Positions 26,032 through 35,304 of a stretch of DNA of 64,000 nucleotides are shown piece by piece. Made by a program: the position numbers and the translations under genes. Source of the stretch: Methylobacterium sp. E-066 (lineage in GTDB: Bacteria > Pseudomonadota > Alphaproteobacteria > Rhizobiales > Beijerinckiaceae). The stretch lies in contig NZ_JAKSYO010000193.1 in NCBI RefSeq assembly GCF_022829635.1, forward strand, positions 62,001 to 126,000, read 5' to 3'. The number at the start of each line of letters is the position of its first letter. Positions within the stretch are counted from its first letter, which is position 1. The notes beneath the pieces are model-generated. The model was given only the letters and a program-made list of their open reading frames with translations, made no database searches and was not told the origin of the DNA.

Positions 26032-27075
26032 TTACGGCGTCGGAACCGCCGTCGTGAACGACGCCGTCGTCAGGTCGCGGCCCGTCCCGGTGGAGAGGGT
26101 TGCCAGGAACGCCAGCAGGTCGGCCCGCTCCGTCGCGCTGAGGTGGAGCGGCTTGATCGATCGGGAGCGGCTCGGACGGTCGATCCCGCCGCGGTCGTAG
26201 AGGTCGATCACCGCCTCCAGGGTCGCGACCGAGCCGTCATGCATGTAGGGGCCGCGCTTGCCGATCTCCCGGAGCGTCGGGGTCTTGAAGGCGTAGCGCA
26301 GGGCGGCCGAAGTCGGCTTGAGGCGGCCGCGGCCGATATCGGTGCCGGTGCCGACGCCGATGTCTTGGAACGAGTTGTCCGTGAACGACCAGCCGGAATG
26401 GCAGCTGGCGCAATCGGCCCGGCCGTTGAACAGGTCGAAGCCGCGCTTGGCCGGCTCGCCGATGGCGGCCTCGTTGCCGGCGATCCAGCGGTCGAACGGG
26501 GTGGTTCCGCTGACGATCAGGCGCTCGAACGTCGCCAGCGCCGCCTCCAGCTGGTCCCGGGTGATGGCGGAATCGTTGAACGCGGCGGCGAAGGCGGCGG
26601 CGTAGCTCGAATCAGCGGACAGCCGGGCAAGCGCGTCGGCCATCGGCAGGTTCATGTTGGTCGGCGACGTCATCGGCATCGCGGCGACGGCTTCGAGGGT
26701 CTTGAACTTCCCGTCCCAGCCCATCGGGCCGTCCTGCCAGGCGACGTTGATCAGGGTCGGCGTGCGCAGGTCCATGTCGCCCTGCATGCGCGTCGCGGCG
26801 CGGGCGCGCCCGTCGCCCCAGGCGAGATCCGGGACGTGGCAGGTCGCGCAGGCGCGGCTGCCGTCGCCGGACAGGATCGGATCGAAGAACAGGCGTCGAC
26901 CGAGCTCGGCCTTGGCGGCGGAATAGGGATTCTCGCTGGGGAACGGGATCTCGGCGGGCGGGCGATAGGCGTCGCGCCAGCCGGCGCGGCGCGGATCACC
27001 ACCGCTTCCGACTCCGGCTGCCATGCCGACCAATCCGAGAAGCCCCGCGATTGCGGCGCCGACCTTCCAAGCCAT
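26032..27075 (-). CDS. Di-haem cytochrome c peroxidase/MauG-like protein
   Basis: 347 residues from the ATG at 27075, chosen for the GAGG element 6 nt upstream; an in-frame GTG lies 4 codons earlier. A hydrophobic signal peptide (AAIAGLLGLVGMAAGVGSG) exports it. Two c-type haem motifs are present, CATCH near 75 and CASCH near 220, both in the right spacing for the CCP/MauG family, together with FFDPILSGDG and KRGPYMHDGS. It could reduce hydrogen peroxide or carry out protein oxidation like MauG or MbnH; no partner substrate gene is adjacent. It converges on the glycerophosphodiesterase gene. Confidence 0.88.
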   Translation of the reverse strand: MAWKVGAAIAGLLGLVGMAAGVGSGGDPRRAGWRDAYRPPAEIPFPSENPYSAAKAELGRRLFFDPILSGDGSRACATCHVPDLAWGDGRARAATRMQGDMDLRTPTLINVAWQDGPMGWDGKFKTLEAVAAMPMTSPTNMNLPMADALARLSADSSYAAAFAAAFNDSAITRDQLEAALATFERLIVSGTTPFDRWIAGNEAAIGEPAKRGFDLFNGRADCASCHSGWSFTDNSFQDIGVGTGTDIGRGRLKPTSAALRYAFKTPTLREIGKRGPYMHDGSVATLEAVIDLYDRGGIDRPSRSRSIKPLHLSATERADLLAFLATLSTGTGRDLTTASFTTAVPTP

Positions 27076-27218
27076 CACCGACCTCACCGGTGAGCTTTAG
27101 GCCGGTATTCGTTGACGAGCGATGAATCCGAATAGGAAGATCGGTCTTCACGAGCGTATTGGCGGGTGCAGAGTGCCGCACCCAGGCATTTTCGTCGTAA
27201 AATCTGTGATGCGCGACG

Positions 27219-29363
27219 TCACTCCAGCCGGATGGAGACGCTGTCGCTCGCCCCCGTTGCATCGAGAACCGAGATCCGGGCGAAGCCGGCCCCGCCCGGG
27301 ATCCACTCGGCCCGGCGCCGCGGCGTCTGCGCCACGGGCTGACCGTCGACCAGCCAAGTCAGCGGCGGCACCCCGCCGAGCGCCTTGAGGGCGAGGCCCG
27401 GGCCGGTCCCGCCGCCTTCTTCCGCACGCGCGTTCGCCAGACCGAGATCGATTCGCGCCCCGTCCGGGGGATAGGCGATCCTGAGCGTCGGACCCTGTGC
27501 ATCCGGCCCATCGCGATGCAGGCGGCGCAGCGGCGGTGGCAAGCCGCCGGACTCGGCCGCGCTCAGCGCGTCGCGGGGCTGCGGGACCGGCTCCGGCTCG
27601 GTGCCGAGGCGCGCGAAGGCGTCGAACAGGATCGGGGCGGCGGCGACGCGGCCGACGAGGCCGGGCACCGGGGCGCCGTCGGGGCGCCCGATCCAGACCG
27701 CCACCGTGACGTGCCGGTCGAAACCCGCCGCCCAGGCGTCGCGGTAGCCGAACGACGTGCCGGTCTTGTAGGCGATGCGGTTCGGCAGCGCGTTCTCCGG
27801 CGGCGGCGTCCCGCGCAGGATGTCGGCGACGTACCAGGCCGCTACCGGCTCGGTAACCCGGTGCTCCGCGCCGGTGGCGGCTGAATCCCCGGCCCGGCGC
27901 AGAATGTCCGGCACCGTGCCGCCGCGGGCCAGCCCGGCATAGAGCCGCGCGAGGTCGGTGAGCGTGATGCCGAGACCGCCGAGCGCCACCGGCAGGCCCG
28001 GGGCCGCCTCACGGGGGAGCTGGATCCCGGCGCCGGCCGCCCGCAGCCGGGCGATGAAGCGCGCCGGTCCCACCGCCTCCATCAGCGCCACCGCGGGCAC
28101 GTTGAGCGAGAGCTGCAGGGCGCGCCTTGCGGTGACCGTCCCCTGGAAGGTCAGGTCGAAATTCTCCGGCGCGTAGCTCGCCGAGAACCGCGCCGGGCGG
28201 TCCTCCAGCAGCGTCTCGGGATGGGCGAGCCCGTTCTCGAAGGCCAGGGCGTAGACGAACGGCTTCAGGGCCGAGCCCGGCGAGCGCACGGCCAGGGTCA
28301 TGTCGATCGCCCCGCGCCGGCTCGGATCGAGATAGCCGGCGCTGCCGACCTGGGCGATGACGCGGCCGTCGCGATTGTCGAGCACCAGGATCGCGGCTGA
28401 GAGGGCCGGCCCCGTCGCTGCGGCGCGCTCGGCCGCCAGGGCCTCCAGCCGCGCTTGCAGCCGCCCGTCGATGGACAGGCGGATCACCGGCGCCCCGGGC
28501 TCGGCCGCCACCGCCTCCTCGGCGGCGTGGGCGGCCAGCATCGGGAACGGCTTTCGTTCGGTCGGCACCGGCTCCGCCTTGGCGGCTTCGGCCTCCGCCA
28601 GGGTGAGAAGGCCCCGGCGCGCCGCCAGATCAAGCACGCGGTCGCGGGCGGCCCGGGCGCGGGCCGGGAACCGGTCCGGCCTGCGGGTCTCGGGGGATTG
28701 CGGCAGGGCGACCAGCAGGGCCGCCTGCGCCGCCGTGAGCCGCACCGGCTCCCGCCCGAAATAGGCGAGGCTCGCCGCCCGCACGCCCTCGAGCGGGCCG
28801 CCATAGGGGGCGAGTGCCAGGTACAGGTCGAGAAGCGCCGCCTTGCCGAGCCGCCGCTCCAGCGCCACCGCCCGCACCATCTGGCGGAGCTTGGCTTCCA
28901 GCGAGCGCCCGTGCCGCGGCTCGACCAGGCGGGCGACCTGCATCGACAGGGTCGAGCCCCCCGACAGGATCCGGCCATGCCCCAGCCATTGGCCGGCGGC
29001 GCGCAGGATCGCCACCGGGTCGATGCCGGGATGCGATTGGAAGCGCCGATCCTCGTAGGCGAGCAGCATCGCCCGGTAGCGTGGATCGACGGTCGCCGCG
29101 GAGACCGGCAGACGCCAGCGGCCGTCCGCGGTGGCGAAGGGGCGCAGCAACGTGTCGGACCGGTCGAGTACCACCGTCGAGCGCGCCGCGGCCGCCGCCA
29201 GATCGAGGGGCGGCAGCGAAACGGCGTAGCGCCAGACCAGCCCGGCGCCCGCCGCGATGAGCCCGACGAAGAGGGCCGCGATCCCGAAGCCCACGGGCGC
29301 CGCGCGGCCACGTCGGGTTTCCGGCGGTGCAGCCGCGCTGGGATCAGGCCCGTCGTGCGGCAC
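27219..29363 (-). CDS. pbpC: Penicillin-binding protein 1C (class A PBP)
   Basis: 714 residues from GTG 29363, selected because GGAGG lies 4 nt upstream; a TTG 14 codons earlier is the alternative. After a cytoplasmic tail and one membrane helix (GFGIAALFVGLIAAGAGLVW) comes a GT51 glycosyltransferase domain (AYEDRRFQSHPGIDP and GGSTLSMQVARL). The transpeptidase domain has SPGSALKPF (SxxK), SLN and KTGTS motifs, and the protein ends with the PBP1C-specific beta domain. It polymerises and crosslinks peptidoglycan in the periplasm. The alpha-2-macroglobulin gene that usually accompanies pbpC is not adjacent here. Confidence 0.94.
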   Translation of the reverse strand: MPHDGPDPSAAAPPETRRGRAAPVGFGIAALFVGLIAAGAGLVWRYAVSLPPLDLAAAAARSTVVLDRSDTLLRPFATADGRWRLPVSAATVDPRYRAMLLAYEDRRFQSHPGIDPVAILRAAGQWLGHGRILSGGSTLSMQVARLVEPRHGRSLEAKLRQMVRAVALERRLGKAALLDLYLALAPYGGPLEGVRAASLAYFGREPVRLTAAQAALLVALPQSPETRRPDRFPARARAARDRVLDLAARRGLLTLAEAEAAKAEPVPTERKPFPMLAAHAAEEAVAAEPGAPVIRLSIDGRLQARLEALAAERAAATGPALSAAILVLDNRDGRVIAQVGSAGYLDPSRRGAIDMTLAVRSPGSALKPFVYALAFENGLAHPETLLEDRPARFSASYAPENFDLTFQGTVTARRALQLSLNVPAVALMEAVGPARFIARLRAAGAGIQLPREAAPGLPVALGGLGITLTDLARLYAGLARGGTVPDILRRAGDSAATGAEHRVTEPVAAWYVADILRGTPPPENALPNRIAYKTGTSFGYRDAWAAGFDRHVTVAVWIGRPDGAPVPGLVGRVAAAPILFDAFARLGTEPEPVPQPRDALSAAESGGLPPPLRRLHRDGPDAQGPTLRIAYPPDGARIDLGLANARAEEGGGTGPGLALKALGGVPPLTWLVDGQPVAQTPRRRAEWIPGGAGFARISVLDATGASDSVSIRLE

Positions 29364-29442
29364 GCGTCCTCCAGGTCCCGGGATTGCCGGCGCGCACAGA
29401 TTCAACGAACTGCGGCGGCAGGCAAGTCCCGGGGGAGCCGGC

Positions 29443-29655
29443 TCAGCCGACGCCGCGCAGGTCTGGGAACGCCGGCCGGCCCGCCTGCCCCAGGCGGAAG
29501 GGGAAGGGCACGACGTTGCTGGGCATGATGTCGGGCTCGGCTTCGAGGATCTGCGGCGCGGATTTGCGCGCCTTCCCGGGCTTCGCCCAGCGTTCGAGCC
29601 GCTTGAAATAGGCCCGCCGGGTCAGCCAGATCGGAAATCGCCTGCTTTTGTGCAT
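29443..29655 (-). CDS. Small hypothetical protein
   Basis: 70 residues from ATG 29655. GAGGGG stands 6 nt upstream, a good ribosome site; a TTG two codons earlier would crowd it. The N-terminal half is strongly basic (MHKSRRFPIWLTRRAYFKRL) and the remainder carries VVPFPFRLGQAGRPAFPDL. No membrane helix and no family that I recognise. It stands alone between the aas-like gene and pbpC on the same strand. Confidence 0.55.
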   Translation of the reverse strand: MHKSRRFPIWLTRRAYFKRLERWAKPGKARKSAPQILEAEPDIMPSNVVPFPFRLGQAGRPAFPDLRGVG

Positions 29656-29818
29656 GTTCAACCCCTCGTCGACACGCGCGCGAATCGCGAATTCCAGTCC
29701 ACGAAGCTCGATCGCTGAGTGCTGATCGAATCATGACTGTATTCGTGATACCATGCTAACGCGACAACGCTTGCATCCCCTGTTTGGGTGATGCGGGCCG
29801 GCAGGACGAGACGGCCGC

Positions 29819-32800
29819 TCACGCAGCCGCGGATTCCTTGGCCCGCTCCAGGGCGAGCTTGACGACGGAGACTTGGTCGACCTTGCCGGTGCCGAGCATC
29901 GGGATCGCGTCCAGCACCACCACCTCGGCGGGGATCGCCACGTCGGAGGCGCCGCGCTCCTTGGCGAAGCTCTGGTAGGCGGCCCGGGTTGCGCCCGTCT
30001 CCTGCGTGAACAACACCAGCCGCTCGCCCTTGCGCGGATCCGGCACCGCAGCGACCGCGCTCGGCTGGTTCGGCCAGAGTTCGGCGGCGAGCGCCTCGAT
30101 CCCGGCGAGCGAGACCATCTCGCCGGCGACCTTGGCGAAGCGCTTGGCCCGGCCCTTGATCGTCACGAAGCCCATGGCGTCGATCGCCACGATGTCGCCG
30201 GTGTCGTGCCAGCCCTCGGGCGGCGGCTCCAGTACGCCGGGTTTTTCCGCCCGCAGGTAGCCCAGCATGATGTTCGGGCCGCGCACCGAGAGGCGGCCGG
30301 CGTCGTCGATCCCGGGCACCGGTTCCAGGCGGGTCTCGATTCCGGGCAGGATCCGGCCGACCGTGCCGAAGCGGTTGAACATCGGCGTGTTCAGCGCGAC
30401 CACCGGCCCGCATTCGGTGACGCCGTAGCCCTCCAGGATCCGCAACCCGAACTTCTCCCCCCAGGTCTTGCGGGTCGAGTCCTTCACGGCCTCGGCGCCG
30501 GCCACCACGTAGCGGAGCGAGCGCAGGTCGTAGGCATGCGCAGACCGGGCGTAGCCGGTCAGGAACGTGTCGGTGCCGAACAGGACCGTGCTGTTCGAGC
30601 CGTAGATCAGCTCCGGGACAATCCGGTAGTGCAGCGGCGACGGGTAGAGATAGACCGGCACGCCCGAGACCAGGGGCAGCACCAGCCCGGCGGTCAGCCC
30701 GAAGGCGTGGAACACCGGCAGCACGTTGAACACCTTGTCGGTGGGCCCGAAATCGATCCGGGCCGCCACCTGGGCCACGTTGGCGAGCATGCAGCGGTTG
30801 GCCAGCACCACCCCCTTGGGCGTGCCCTCGCTGCCCGAGGTGAATAGCACCGCGGCCGGATCCTCGCCATTGCGCTTCACCAGGGGTCGACGGCCGGCCA
30901 GCAGCGCACGGATCTTGTCCGGCGTCGTGATCGTGGCGCGTACGTCCTCCAGATAGACCAGCTCGACCGTCCCCTTGATCGCCTCGATGAGAGTCCCGAG
31001 CCGGCCCTTCTCGATGAAGGCCCGGGAGGTCAGGATCCTGTCGACCTGCGCCGCCCGGCACGCCGAGAGCACGTTGGCCGGCCCGGCCGAAAAATTGATC
31101 ATCGCCGGCACCCGGCCCGCCGACGCCAGGGCGAACAGGGTCACGGCCGCGCCGTTGGCGTTGGGCAGCATCACGCCGATCCGGCCGCCCTCGGGCACAA
31201 GCGGCATCAGCTTGCGGCCAAGCACGTTGGCGCCCAGCACCAGCCGGCTGTAGGTCAGGCGGCCGGTGACCGGGTCCTCCACGGCGGTGCGGCGCCAGCC
31301 GTGGCGGTCCGCGGCATCGATCAGCGCCGCCATCAGGCCGCGGTCGGTGTCGGCGGTGCGGAACAGCAGGTCGGACATGATGCCGTAGAGCGCCGCCCCG
31401 GCGGCCTGCCGCCGTGCCTTGCCCCGCAGGGTGTCGTCCACGGTCAGCCGCACCGGCGGCAGCACCGTCACGGTCACCTTGGGCCACCAGCGGCGGCGGA
31501 CCTGCCCGCGGGACAGGCGCGAGAACGCGGTGCGCTCCAGCCCGTCGATCTTCACGGGCACGACCATGGCCCCGGACTTGTCGGCGATCAGCCCGGCGCC
31601 GTCATAGACCTTCATCAGGCTGCCGGTGACCGTGAGCCGGCCCTCGGGGAAGATGATCAGCGTCTCGCCGCTCTTGACCGCGTTGATCAGCGTCCGGGTG
31701 GCGAGCGGCCGGGTCGGGTCGAGCGGCATAGCCTTGGTGACCCGCAGGAACGGCCGGACCCACCAGCGCTGCGCGATCCCGCTATCGACCGCGAAGACCG
31801 GCTCCTGGTCGAGCAGCGACAGGGCCAAAGGCGCGTCGAGGAAGGAGACGTGGTTGAGCGCCAGGATGCAGTTCGGACCGGCTGCCGCGACGTTGTCGAG
31901 CCCGCGGACCTCCAGCCGGTAGAAGGCTCGGAACAGGATCGAGAGCGCGTCGCGGAACGGGCTGGTCGGCAGGGTTGCGAACACGACGGCGCCGACGATC
32001 AGGTTCAGCACCCCCACCAATGCGAGCAGGCTGGCGTTCGACAGGCCCGCGCCCTGCAAAGCCGCGAGCGCCAGGGTGCCGGCCACCATGAAGGCTGCCG
32101 TCACGACGTTGACCGCCCCGATGATGCGGGCGCGCATCGCCTTCTCGGTCCAGGCCTGCACGGCCGCGAAGGACGGGACGATGTAGAGGCCGCCGGAGAC
32201 GGCGAGCCCGAGGAAGCCGATGGCGGTGCGCAGGCCCTCTCCTGTCTGCAGGAAGTCGAGCGGGCCGATCGCCTCCGCGGGTGGCGGCGGCACATGTCCG
32301 ATGGTCCAGGCAAGGTCGAGGCCGAACAGGCCCATCAGCACCGCCCCGACCGGCGTCGGCAGCAGCACGATCCGGCCGCTGGCGAGCCACGAGGCCAGAC
32401 CCGAGCCCACGGCGATGCCGATGGAGAACAAAGCCAGCAGCAGGGTGATCACGGTCTCGGTGCCGTGGAAGACATCGCGCACCAGAACCGGCAGGAGCGA
32501 CAGCACCACCACGCCGACCAGCCAGAACCAGCTCACCGTCAGCGAGCCGCGCCACAGCCGCGTATCGGCCCAGAGGTCGCGCAGCAGGGACGCGGTGGAG
32601 CGCGCCACGTTGCGGTCGACATGGAGGTCGGGCGCCCCCTCCCCGGTCGGCGGGATCATCCGGGCCGAGAGCCAGCACAGGACCGCAAAGCCCATCACCA
32701 GGACGCCGAACACCAGGCCCGAGCCGCCCAGCGCCGAGGCCGCGCCGGCCGCGATCGTGCCGAGCAGGATCGCCAGGAAGGTCGCGGCCTCGACCAGCGC

Positions 32801-33232
32801 GTTGCCGGCGGGCAGTTCCTCGCGGCGCAGATGGTCCGGCAGGATCCCGTACTTGATCGGGCCGAACAGGGCCGCGATCGTCCCGAACAGGCCGAGCGCC
32901 ACGAACAGCACCGGCACCGAATGCAGCAGGAAGCCCAGCACCGCGGTGCCGGCGGCGAAGATCTCGGCGAACTTGAGCCGGCGCGCCATCAGCGCCTTGT
33001 CGTAGCGGTCGGCCCACTGGCCGCCGAGGCCCGACAGGATGAAGAACGGCCCGATGAACACCGCGCTCGCCAGGGTGACGAGCACGCCCGCATGCGCATC
33101 CGCCTGCCCGCCGATCCCGAACAGGATCAGGAAGGCCAGGGCGTTCTTCAGGAAATTGTCGTTGAACGCCGAGAAGAACTGGCACCAGAACAGCGGCGCG
33201 AAGCGCCGGGCACTCATCAGGGAACGGAACAT
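29819..33232 (-). CDS. aas: Trifunctional LplT-PlsC-acyl-ACP synthetase fusion (Aas-like lysophospholipid remodelling enzyme)
   Basis: 1137 residues in three parts. About 1-400 is an MFS transporter similar to lysophospholipid flippase LplT (FSAFNDNFLKNALAFL at the start). About 430-640 is a PlsC acyltransferase with the HX4D motif in LNHVSFLDAPL and FPEGRLT. About 680-1137 is an AMP-forming ligase with VLFTSGSEGTPKGVVLAN and a C-terminal GRAKRFAKVAGEMVS. In E. coli LplT and Aas are separate proteins that import and reacylate lysophosphatidylethanolamine using acyl-ACP; here all steps are in one inner-membrane polypeptide. Such fusions occur in other proteobacteria. Confidence 0.93.
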   Translation of the reverse strand: MFRSLMSARRFAPLFWCQFFSAFNDNFLKNALAFLILFGIGGQADAHAGVLVTLASAVFIGPFFILSGLGGQWADRYDKALMARRLKFAEIFAAGTAVLGFLLHSVPVLFVALGLFGTIAALFGPIKYGILPDHLRREELPAGNALVEAATFLAILLGTIAAGAASALGGSGLVFGVLVMGFAVLCWLSARMIPPTGEGAPDLHVDRNVARSTASLLRDLWADTRLWRGSLTVSWFWLVGVVVLSLLPVLVRDVFHGTETVITLLLALFSIGIAVGSGLASWLASGRIVLLPTPVGAVLMGLFGLDLAWTIGHVPPPPAEAIGPLDFLQTGEGLRTAIGFLGLAVSGGLYIVPSFAAVQAWTEKAMRARIIGAVNVVTAAFMVAGTLALAALQGAGLSNASLLALVGVLNLIVGAVVFATLPTSPFRDALSILFRAFYRLEVRGLDNVAAAGPNCILALNHVSFLDAPLALSLLDQEPVFAVDSGIAQRWWVRPFLRVTKAMPLDPTRPLATRTLINAVKSGETLIIFPEGRLTVTGSLMKVYDGAGLIADKSGAMVVPVKIDGLERTAFSRLSRGQVRRRWWPKVTVTVLPPVRLTVDDTLRGKARRQAAGAALYGIMSDLLFRTADTDRGLMAALIDAADRHGWRRTAVEDPVTGRLTYSRLVLGANVLGRKLMPLVPEGGRIGVMLPNANGAAVTLFALASAGRVPAMINFSAGPANVLSACRAAQVDRILTSRAFIEKGRLGTLIEAIKGTVELVYLEDVRATITTPDKIRALLAGRRPLVKRNGEDPAAVLFTSGSEGTPKGVVLANRCMLANVAQVAARIDFGPTDKVFNVLPVFHAFGLTAGLVLPLVSGVPVYLYPSPLHYRIVPELIYGSNSTVLFGTDTFLTGYARSAHAYDLRSLRYVVAGAEAVKDSTRKTWGEKFGLRILEGYGVTECGPVVALNTPMFNRFGTVGRILPGIETRLEPVPGIDDAGRLSVRGPNIMLGYLRAEKPGVLEPPPEGWHDTGDIVAIDAMGFVTIKGRAKRFAKVAGEMVSLAGIEALAAELWPNQPSAVAAVPDPRKGERLVLFTQETGATRAAYQSFAKERGASDVAIPAEVVVLDAIPMLGTGKVDQVSVVKLALERAKESAAA

Positions 33233-33351
33233 GGCGATCTCTCGGTTCCGAACCTGACTGGCCCAGCCGATGCGTCGAGGTCAAATCGGCCCTGCGTCGG
33301 GCGGCGGTTGCGGGGCCGCAATACACCGGTTTGGCCAGCATCCCGACGACG

Positions 33352-33445
33352 CCGTCATTGCGAGCGCAGCGAAGCAACCCAGTGCGGCGCGCGATCTCCG
33401 GACGTGGCGTTTCCCTGGGTTGCTTCGCTGCGCTCGCAATGACGG
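33352..33445. repeat. Intergenic inverted repeat, family B copy 3
   Basis: Arms GCCGTCATTGCGAGCGCAGC and GCTGCGCTCGCAATGACGGT are nearly identical to copy 2. The core (GGCGCGCGATCTCCGGACG, then GTGGCGTTTCCCTGGG) is close to the reverse complement of the copy 1 core, so the core has been inverted relative to it. It lies with family A copy 3 in the 457-bp gap 33233-33689; the rest of that gap holds no gene I can support. Confidence 0.85.
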
Positions 33446-33484
33446 TTAGGCGACTACCAAGTCTGCCAGCGGATATCCCGATCC

Positions 33485-33597
33485 CCCCCTCATCCTGAGG
33501 TGCTGCGCAGCAGCCTCGAAGGAGCCTCCAGGGATCGCGCGGCTGGCCGGAGGGCTCCTTCGAGGCTGCTGCGCTCCGTCGCCTCAAGGTGAGGGCG
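33485..33597. repeat. Intergenic inverted repeat, family A copy 3
   Basis: The left arm CCCCTCATCCTGAGGTGCTG and right arm TCGCCTCAAGGTGAGGGCGG enclose inner CCTCGAAGGAGCCTCC and GGAGGGCTCCTTCGAGGC blocks. The right outer arm carries mismatches (CAAGGTGAGG instead of CAGGATGAGG), so this copy looks older than copies 1, 2 and 4. It lies 40 bp after the family B copy. Confidence 0.8.
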
Positions 33598-33689
33598 GGG
33601 ACGGGACTCCTGGGATAGAGAGACGTCTCTCGTTCTCGAATACGATTTAACGAGTTGCGTCCCGATCCGGCCTGGACGCGAGACGCCCC

Positions 33690-33950
33690 TCAAACCTTCC
33701 GGACCGCGCGCCTGTGTCCGCTCGCCATCCTGCCGATCTGGCGCTCGATGGCGATCCGCACGGAGGCGCCGAGATCGTAGGACCAGGCGACGTAGGCCCC
33801 CACAGCCGCGCTGACGACCATCACGGCGCTGGCGGCGCAGAGCGGCACCGCGAGCAGCAGGGTCAGGACCAGCCCGACCGACATCCGCTCGCCGAGCGAG
33901 GCTTGCGGCCAGGGATCGATCGGCAGGGAAAACCGTCGTCCGTTGCGCAT
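33690..33950 (-). CDS. Small membrane protein
   Basis: 86 residues. The ATG at 33950 has AAGGA 7 nt upstream. One long hydrophobic stretch (SVGLVLTLLLAVPLCAASAVMVVSAAVGAYVAW, about 24-56) could form one or two membrane helices, followed by a basic amphipathic tail ending GHRRAVRKV. I do not recognise a family. It is divergent from the dehydrogenase gene at 34140. Confidence 0.55.
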   Translation of the reverse strand: MRNGRRFSLPIDPWPQASLGERMSVGLVLTLLLAVPLCAASAVMVVSAAVGAYVAWSYDLGASVRIAIERQIGRMASGHRRAVRKV

Positions 33951-34139
33951 GGCTGCGATCCTTGAGGCCGGCCGCGCGCCGATGGCGCGCGACTACGCAG
34001 GATCAACAGCGCTCGTCGGCGGACGTTGCGCGCCGGGTTCCAAAAAGACCGGCGGCCGTGACGTTCCGGCACGGTGGTGCGGCGCAACCGGGGGCGGCGA
34101 CACTCGTTGCCGCAGCGGTTCTTTCACAGGGTGGGCAGG

Positions 34140-35159
34140 ATGGCACGGGTTGCAGTCGTTACCGGAGGGACCGCCGGAATCGGCCTCGCAACCGCGCATC
34201 GCTTCGCCGCCGGCGGCTGGTCGGTGGCCGTGGTGGCACGTGATCCCGGGCGGCTCGCCGCCACCGAGCGGGCGCTCGCCGCCTACGGCCAGCCGGTCCT
34301 GGCGATCGCGGCCGACGTCGCCGATCCGCAGGCCGTCGACGCCGCCGCCGCCCGGATCGAGACCGAGCTCGGTCCGATCCGGGCCTGGGTGAACAATGCC
34401 ATGTCCACCGTTGTGAACCCGGCCGACCAGATCACCCCCGACGAGTACCGGAGGGTCACCGAGACCACCTATCTCAGCCAGGTCTATGGCACCCTGGCGG
34501 CCCTGCGTTACATGAAGCGGCGCAACCGCGGCGCCATCATCCAGGTCTCCTCCGGCCTGGCGATCCGGGCGGCGCCGCTCCAGGCGCCCTATTGCGCGGC
34601 CAAGTTCGCCGTCTCCGGCTTCACCGACGCGCTTCGCTGCGAGCTGCTCCACGACAAGGTCGCGGTGAGCCTCAGCGTGGTCTACCTGCCGGCGGTGAAC
34701 ACGCCGCAATTCAACTGGGCGCGCAACCGCACCGGCCATCGCCAATACGCCCCGGACCCGGTCTTCGACCCGCGCCTCTGCGCCGAGGCGATCGTCTACG
34801 CGGTCGAGCACCCGCGTCGGGAGGTCTGGGTCGGGCGCTCGTCGATGATGATGGCCGCCGCGCAGGCGCTCGCCCCCGCGCTCGCAGACCGCAAGGCCGC
34901 CTCGATGTGGTCGGCCCAGCTGTCCGACACGACGATCCCCGACATGCAAGGCAACCTCTACGACCCAGTTCCGGGCGAGGTCGGCATCGACGGGCGGTTC
35001 ACCGACCGGATGAAGACCACCCGGGGCGAATTCGTCACGAGCCGGACGCGCGACCTGGCGGTCGGCGGCCTCGCGGGGCTGGCGCTTCTCGGGCTCGCCG
35101 CCGCGGCCGTGGCGGCCACCCGGCCCCGGCGGGCTGCGCTGCGTGGTCGGATTCGCTAG
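34140..35159 (+). CDS. SDR family oxidoreductase with C-terminal membrane anchor
   Basis: 339 residues. The Rossmann core has VVTGGTAGIGLATA (TGxxxGIG, about 6-19), the NNA motif in AWVNNAMSTVV near 84-94 and the catalytic YCAAK near 151-155 with serines in VSSGLAIRA. Classical short-chain dehydrogenases end near residue 250; this one carries an extra region and a terminal hydrophobic helix (VGGLAGLALLGLAAAAVAA) followed by arginines, suggesting a tail anchor. Related long SDRs act on lipids or unidentified alcohols. Start ATG 34140 follows an AGG stretch. Confidence 0.87.
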   Translation: MARVAVVTGGTAGIGLATAHRFAAGGWSVAVVARDPGRLAATERALAAYGQPVLAIAADVADPQAVDAAAARIETELGPIRAWVNNAMSTVVNPADQITPDEYRRVTETTYLSQVYGTLAALRYMKRRNRGAIIQVSSGLAIRAAPLQAPYCAAKFAVSGFTDALRCELLHDKVAVSLSVVYLPAVNTPQFNWARNRTGHRQYAPDPVFDPRLCAEAIVYAVEHPRREVWVGRSSMMMAAAQALAPALADRKAASMWSAQLSDTTIPDMQGNLYDPVPGEVGIDGRFTDRMKTTRGEFVTSRTRDLAVGGLAGLALLGLAAAAVAATRPRRAALRGRIR

Positions 35160-35163
35160 AGAG

Positions 35164-35278
35164 TCCTGGTTTCAAAAGGTCTGAGATCTTTTGCGGGTCC
35201 AGGGCAGAGCCCTGGTGTTTCGGGGGGTTCCACCCCCGAACCCCGCCAAAGGGCTGAGCCCTTTGGAAAACCGGGGGA
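35164..35278. repeat. Intergenic multi-hairpin repeat, family E
   Basis: A 115-bp element built of successive hairpins: CCAGGGCAGAGCCCTGG, then CGGGGGGTTCCACCCCCG, then AAAGGGCTGAGCCCTTT, in a frame that starts CTGGTTTCAAAAGG and ends CCTTTGGAAAACCGGG. Only one copy occurs here. Its arrangement resembles short interspersed elements I know of from Methylobacterium-like genomes. It separates the SDR gene from the zinc-ribbon gene. Confidence 0.65.
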
Positions 35279-35304
35279 CCAATCGCCAGGAGAGGCCTGA
35301 CACG

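Noticed and set aside
31301..33442. 713-codon plus-strand frame opposite the aas-like gene
   Set aside because: Rich in Gln/Arg/His/Asp typical of antisense frames in GC-rich DNA; no domain or ribosome site.
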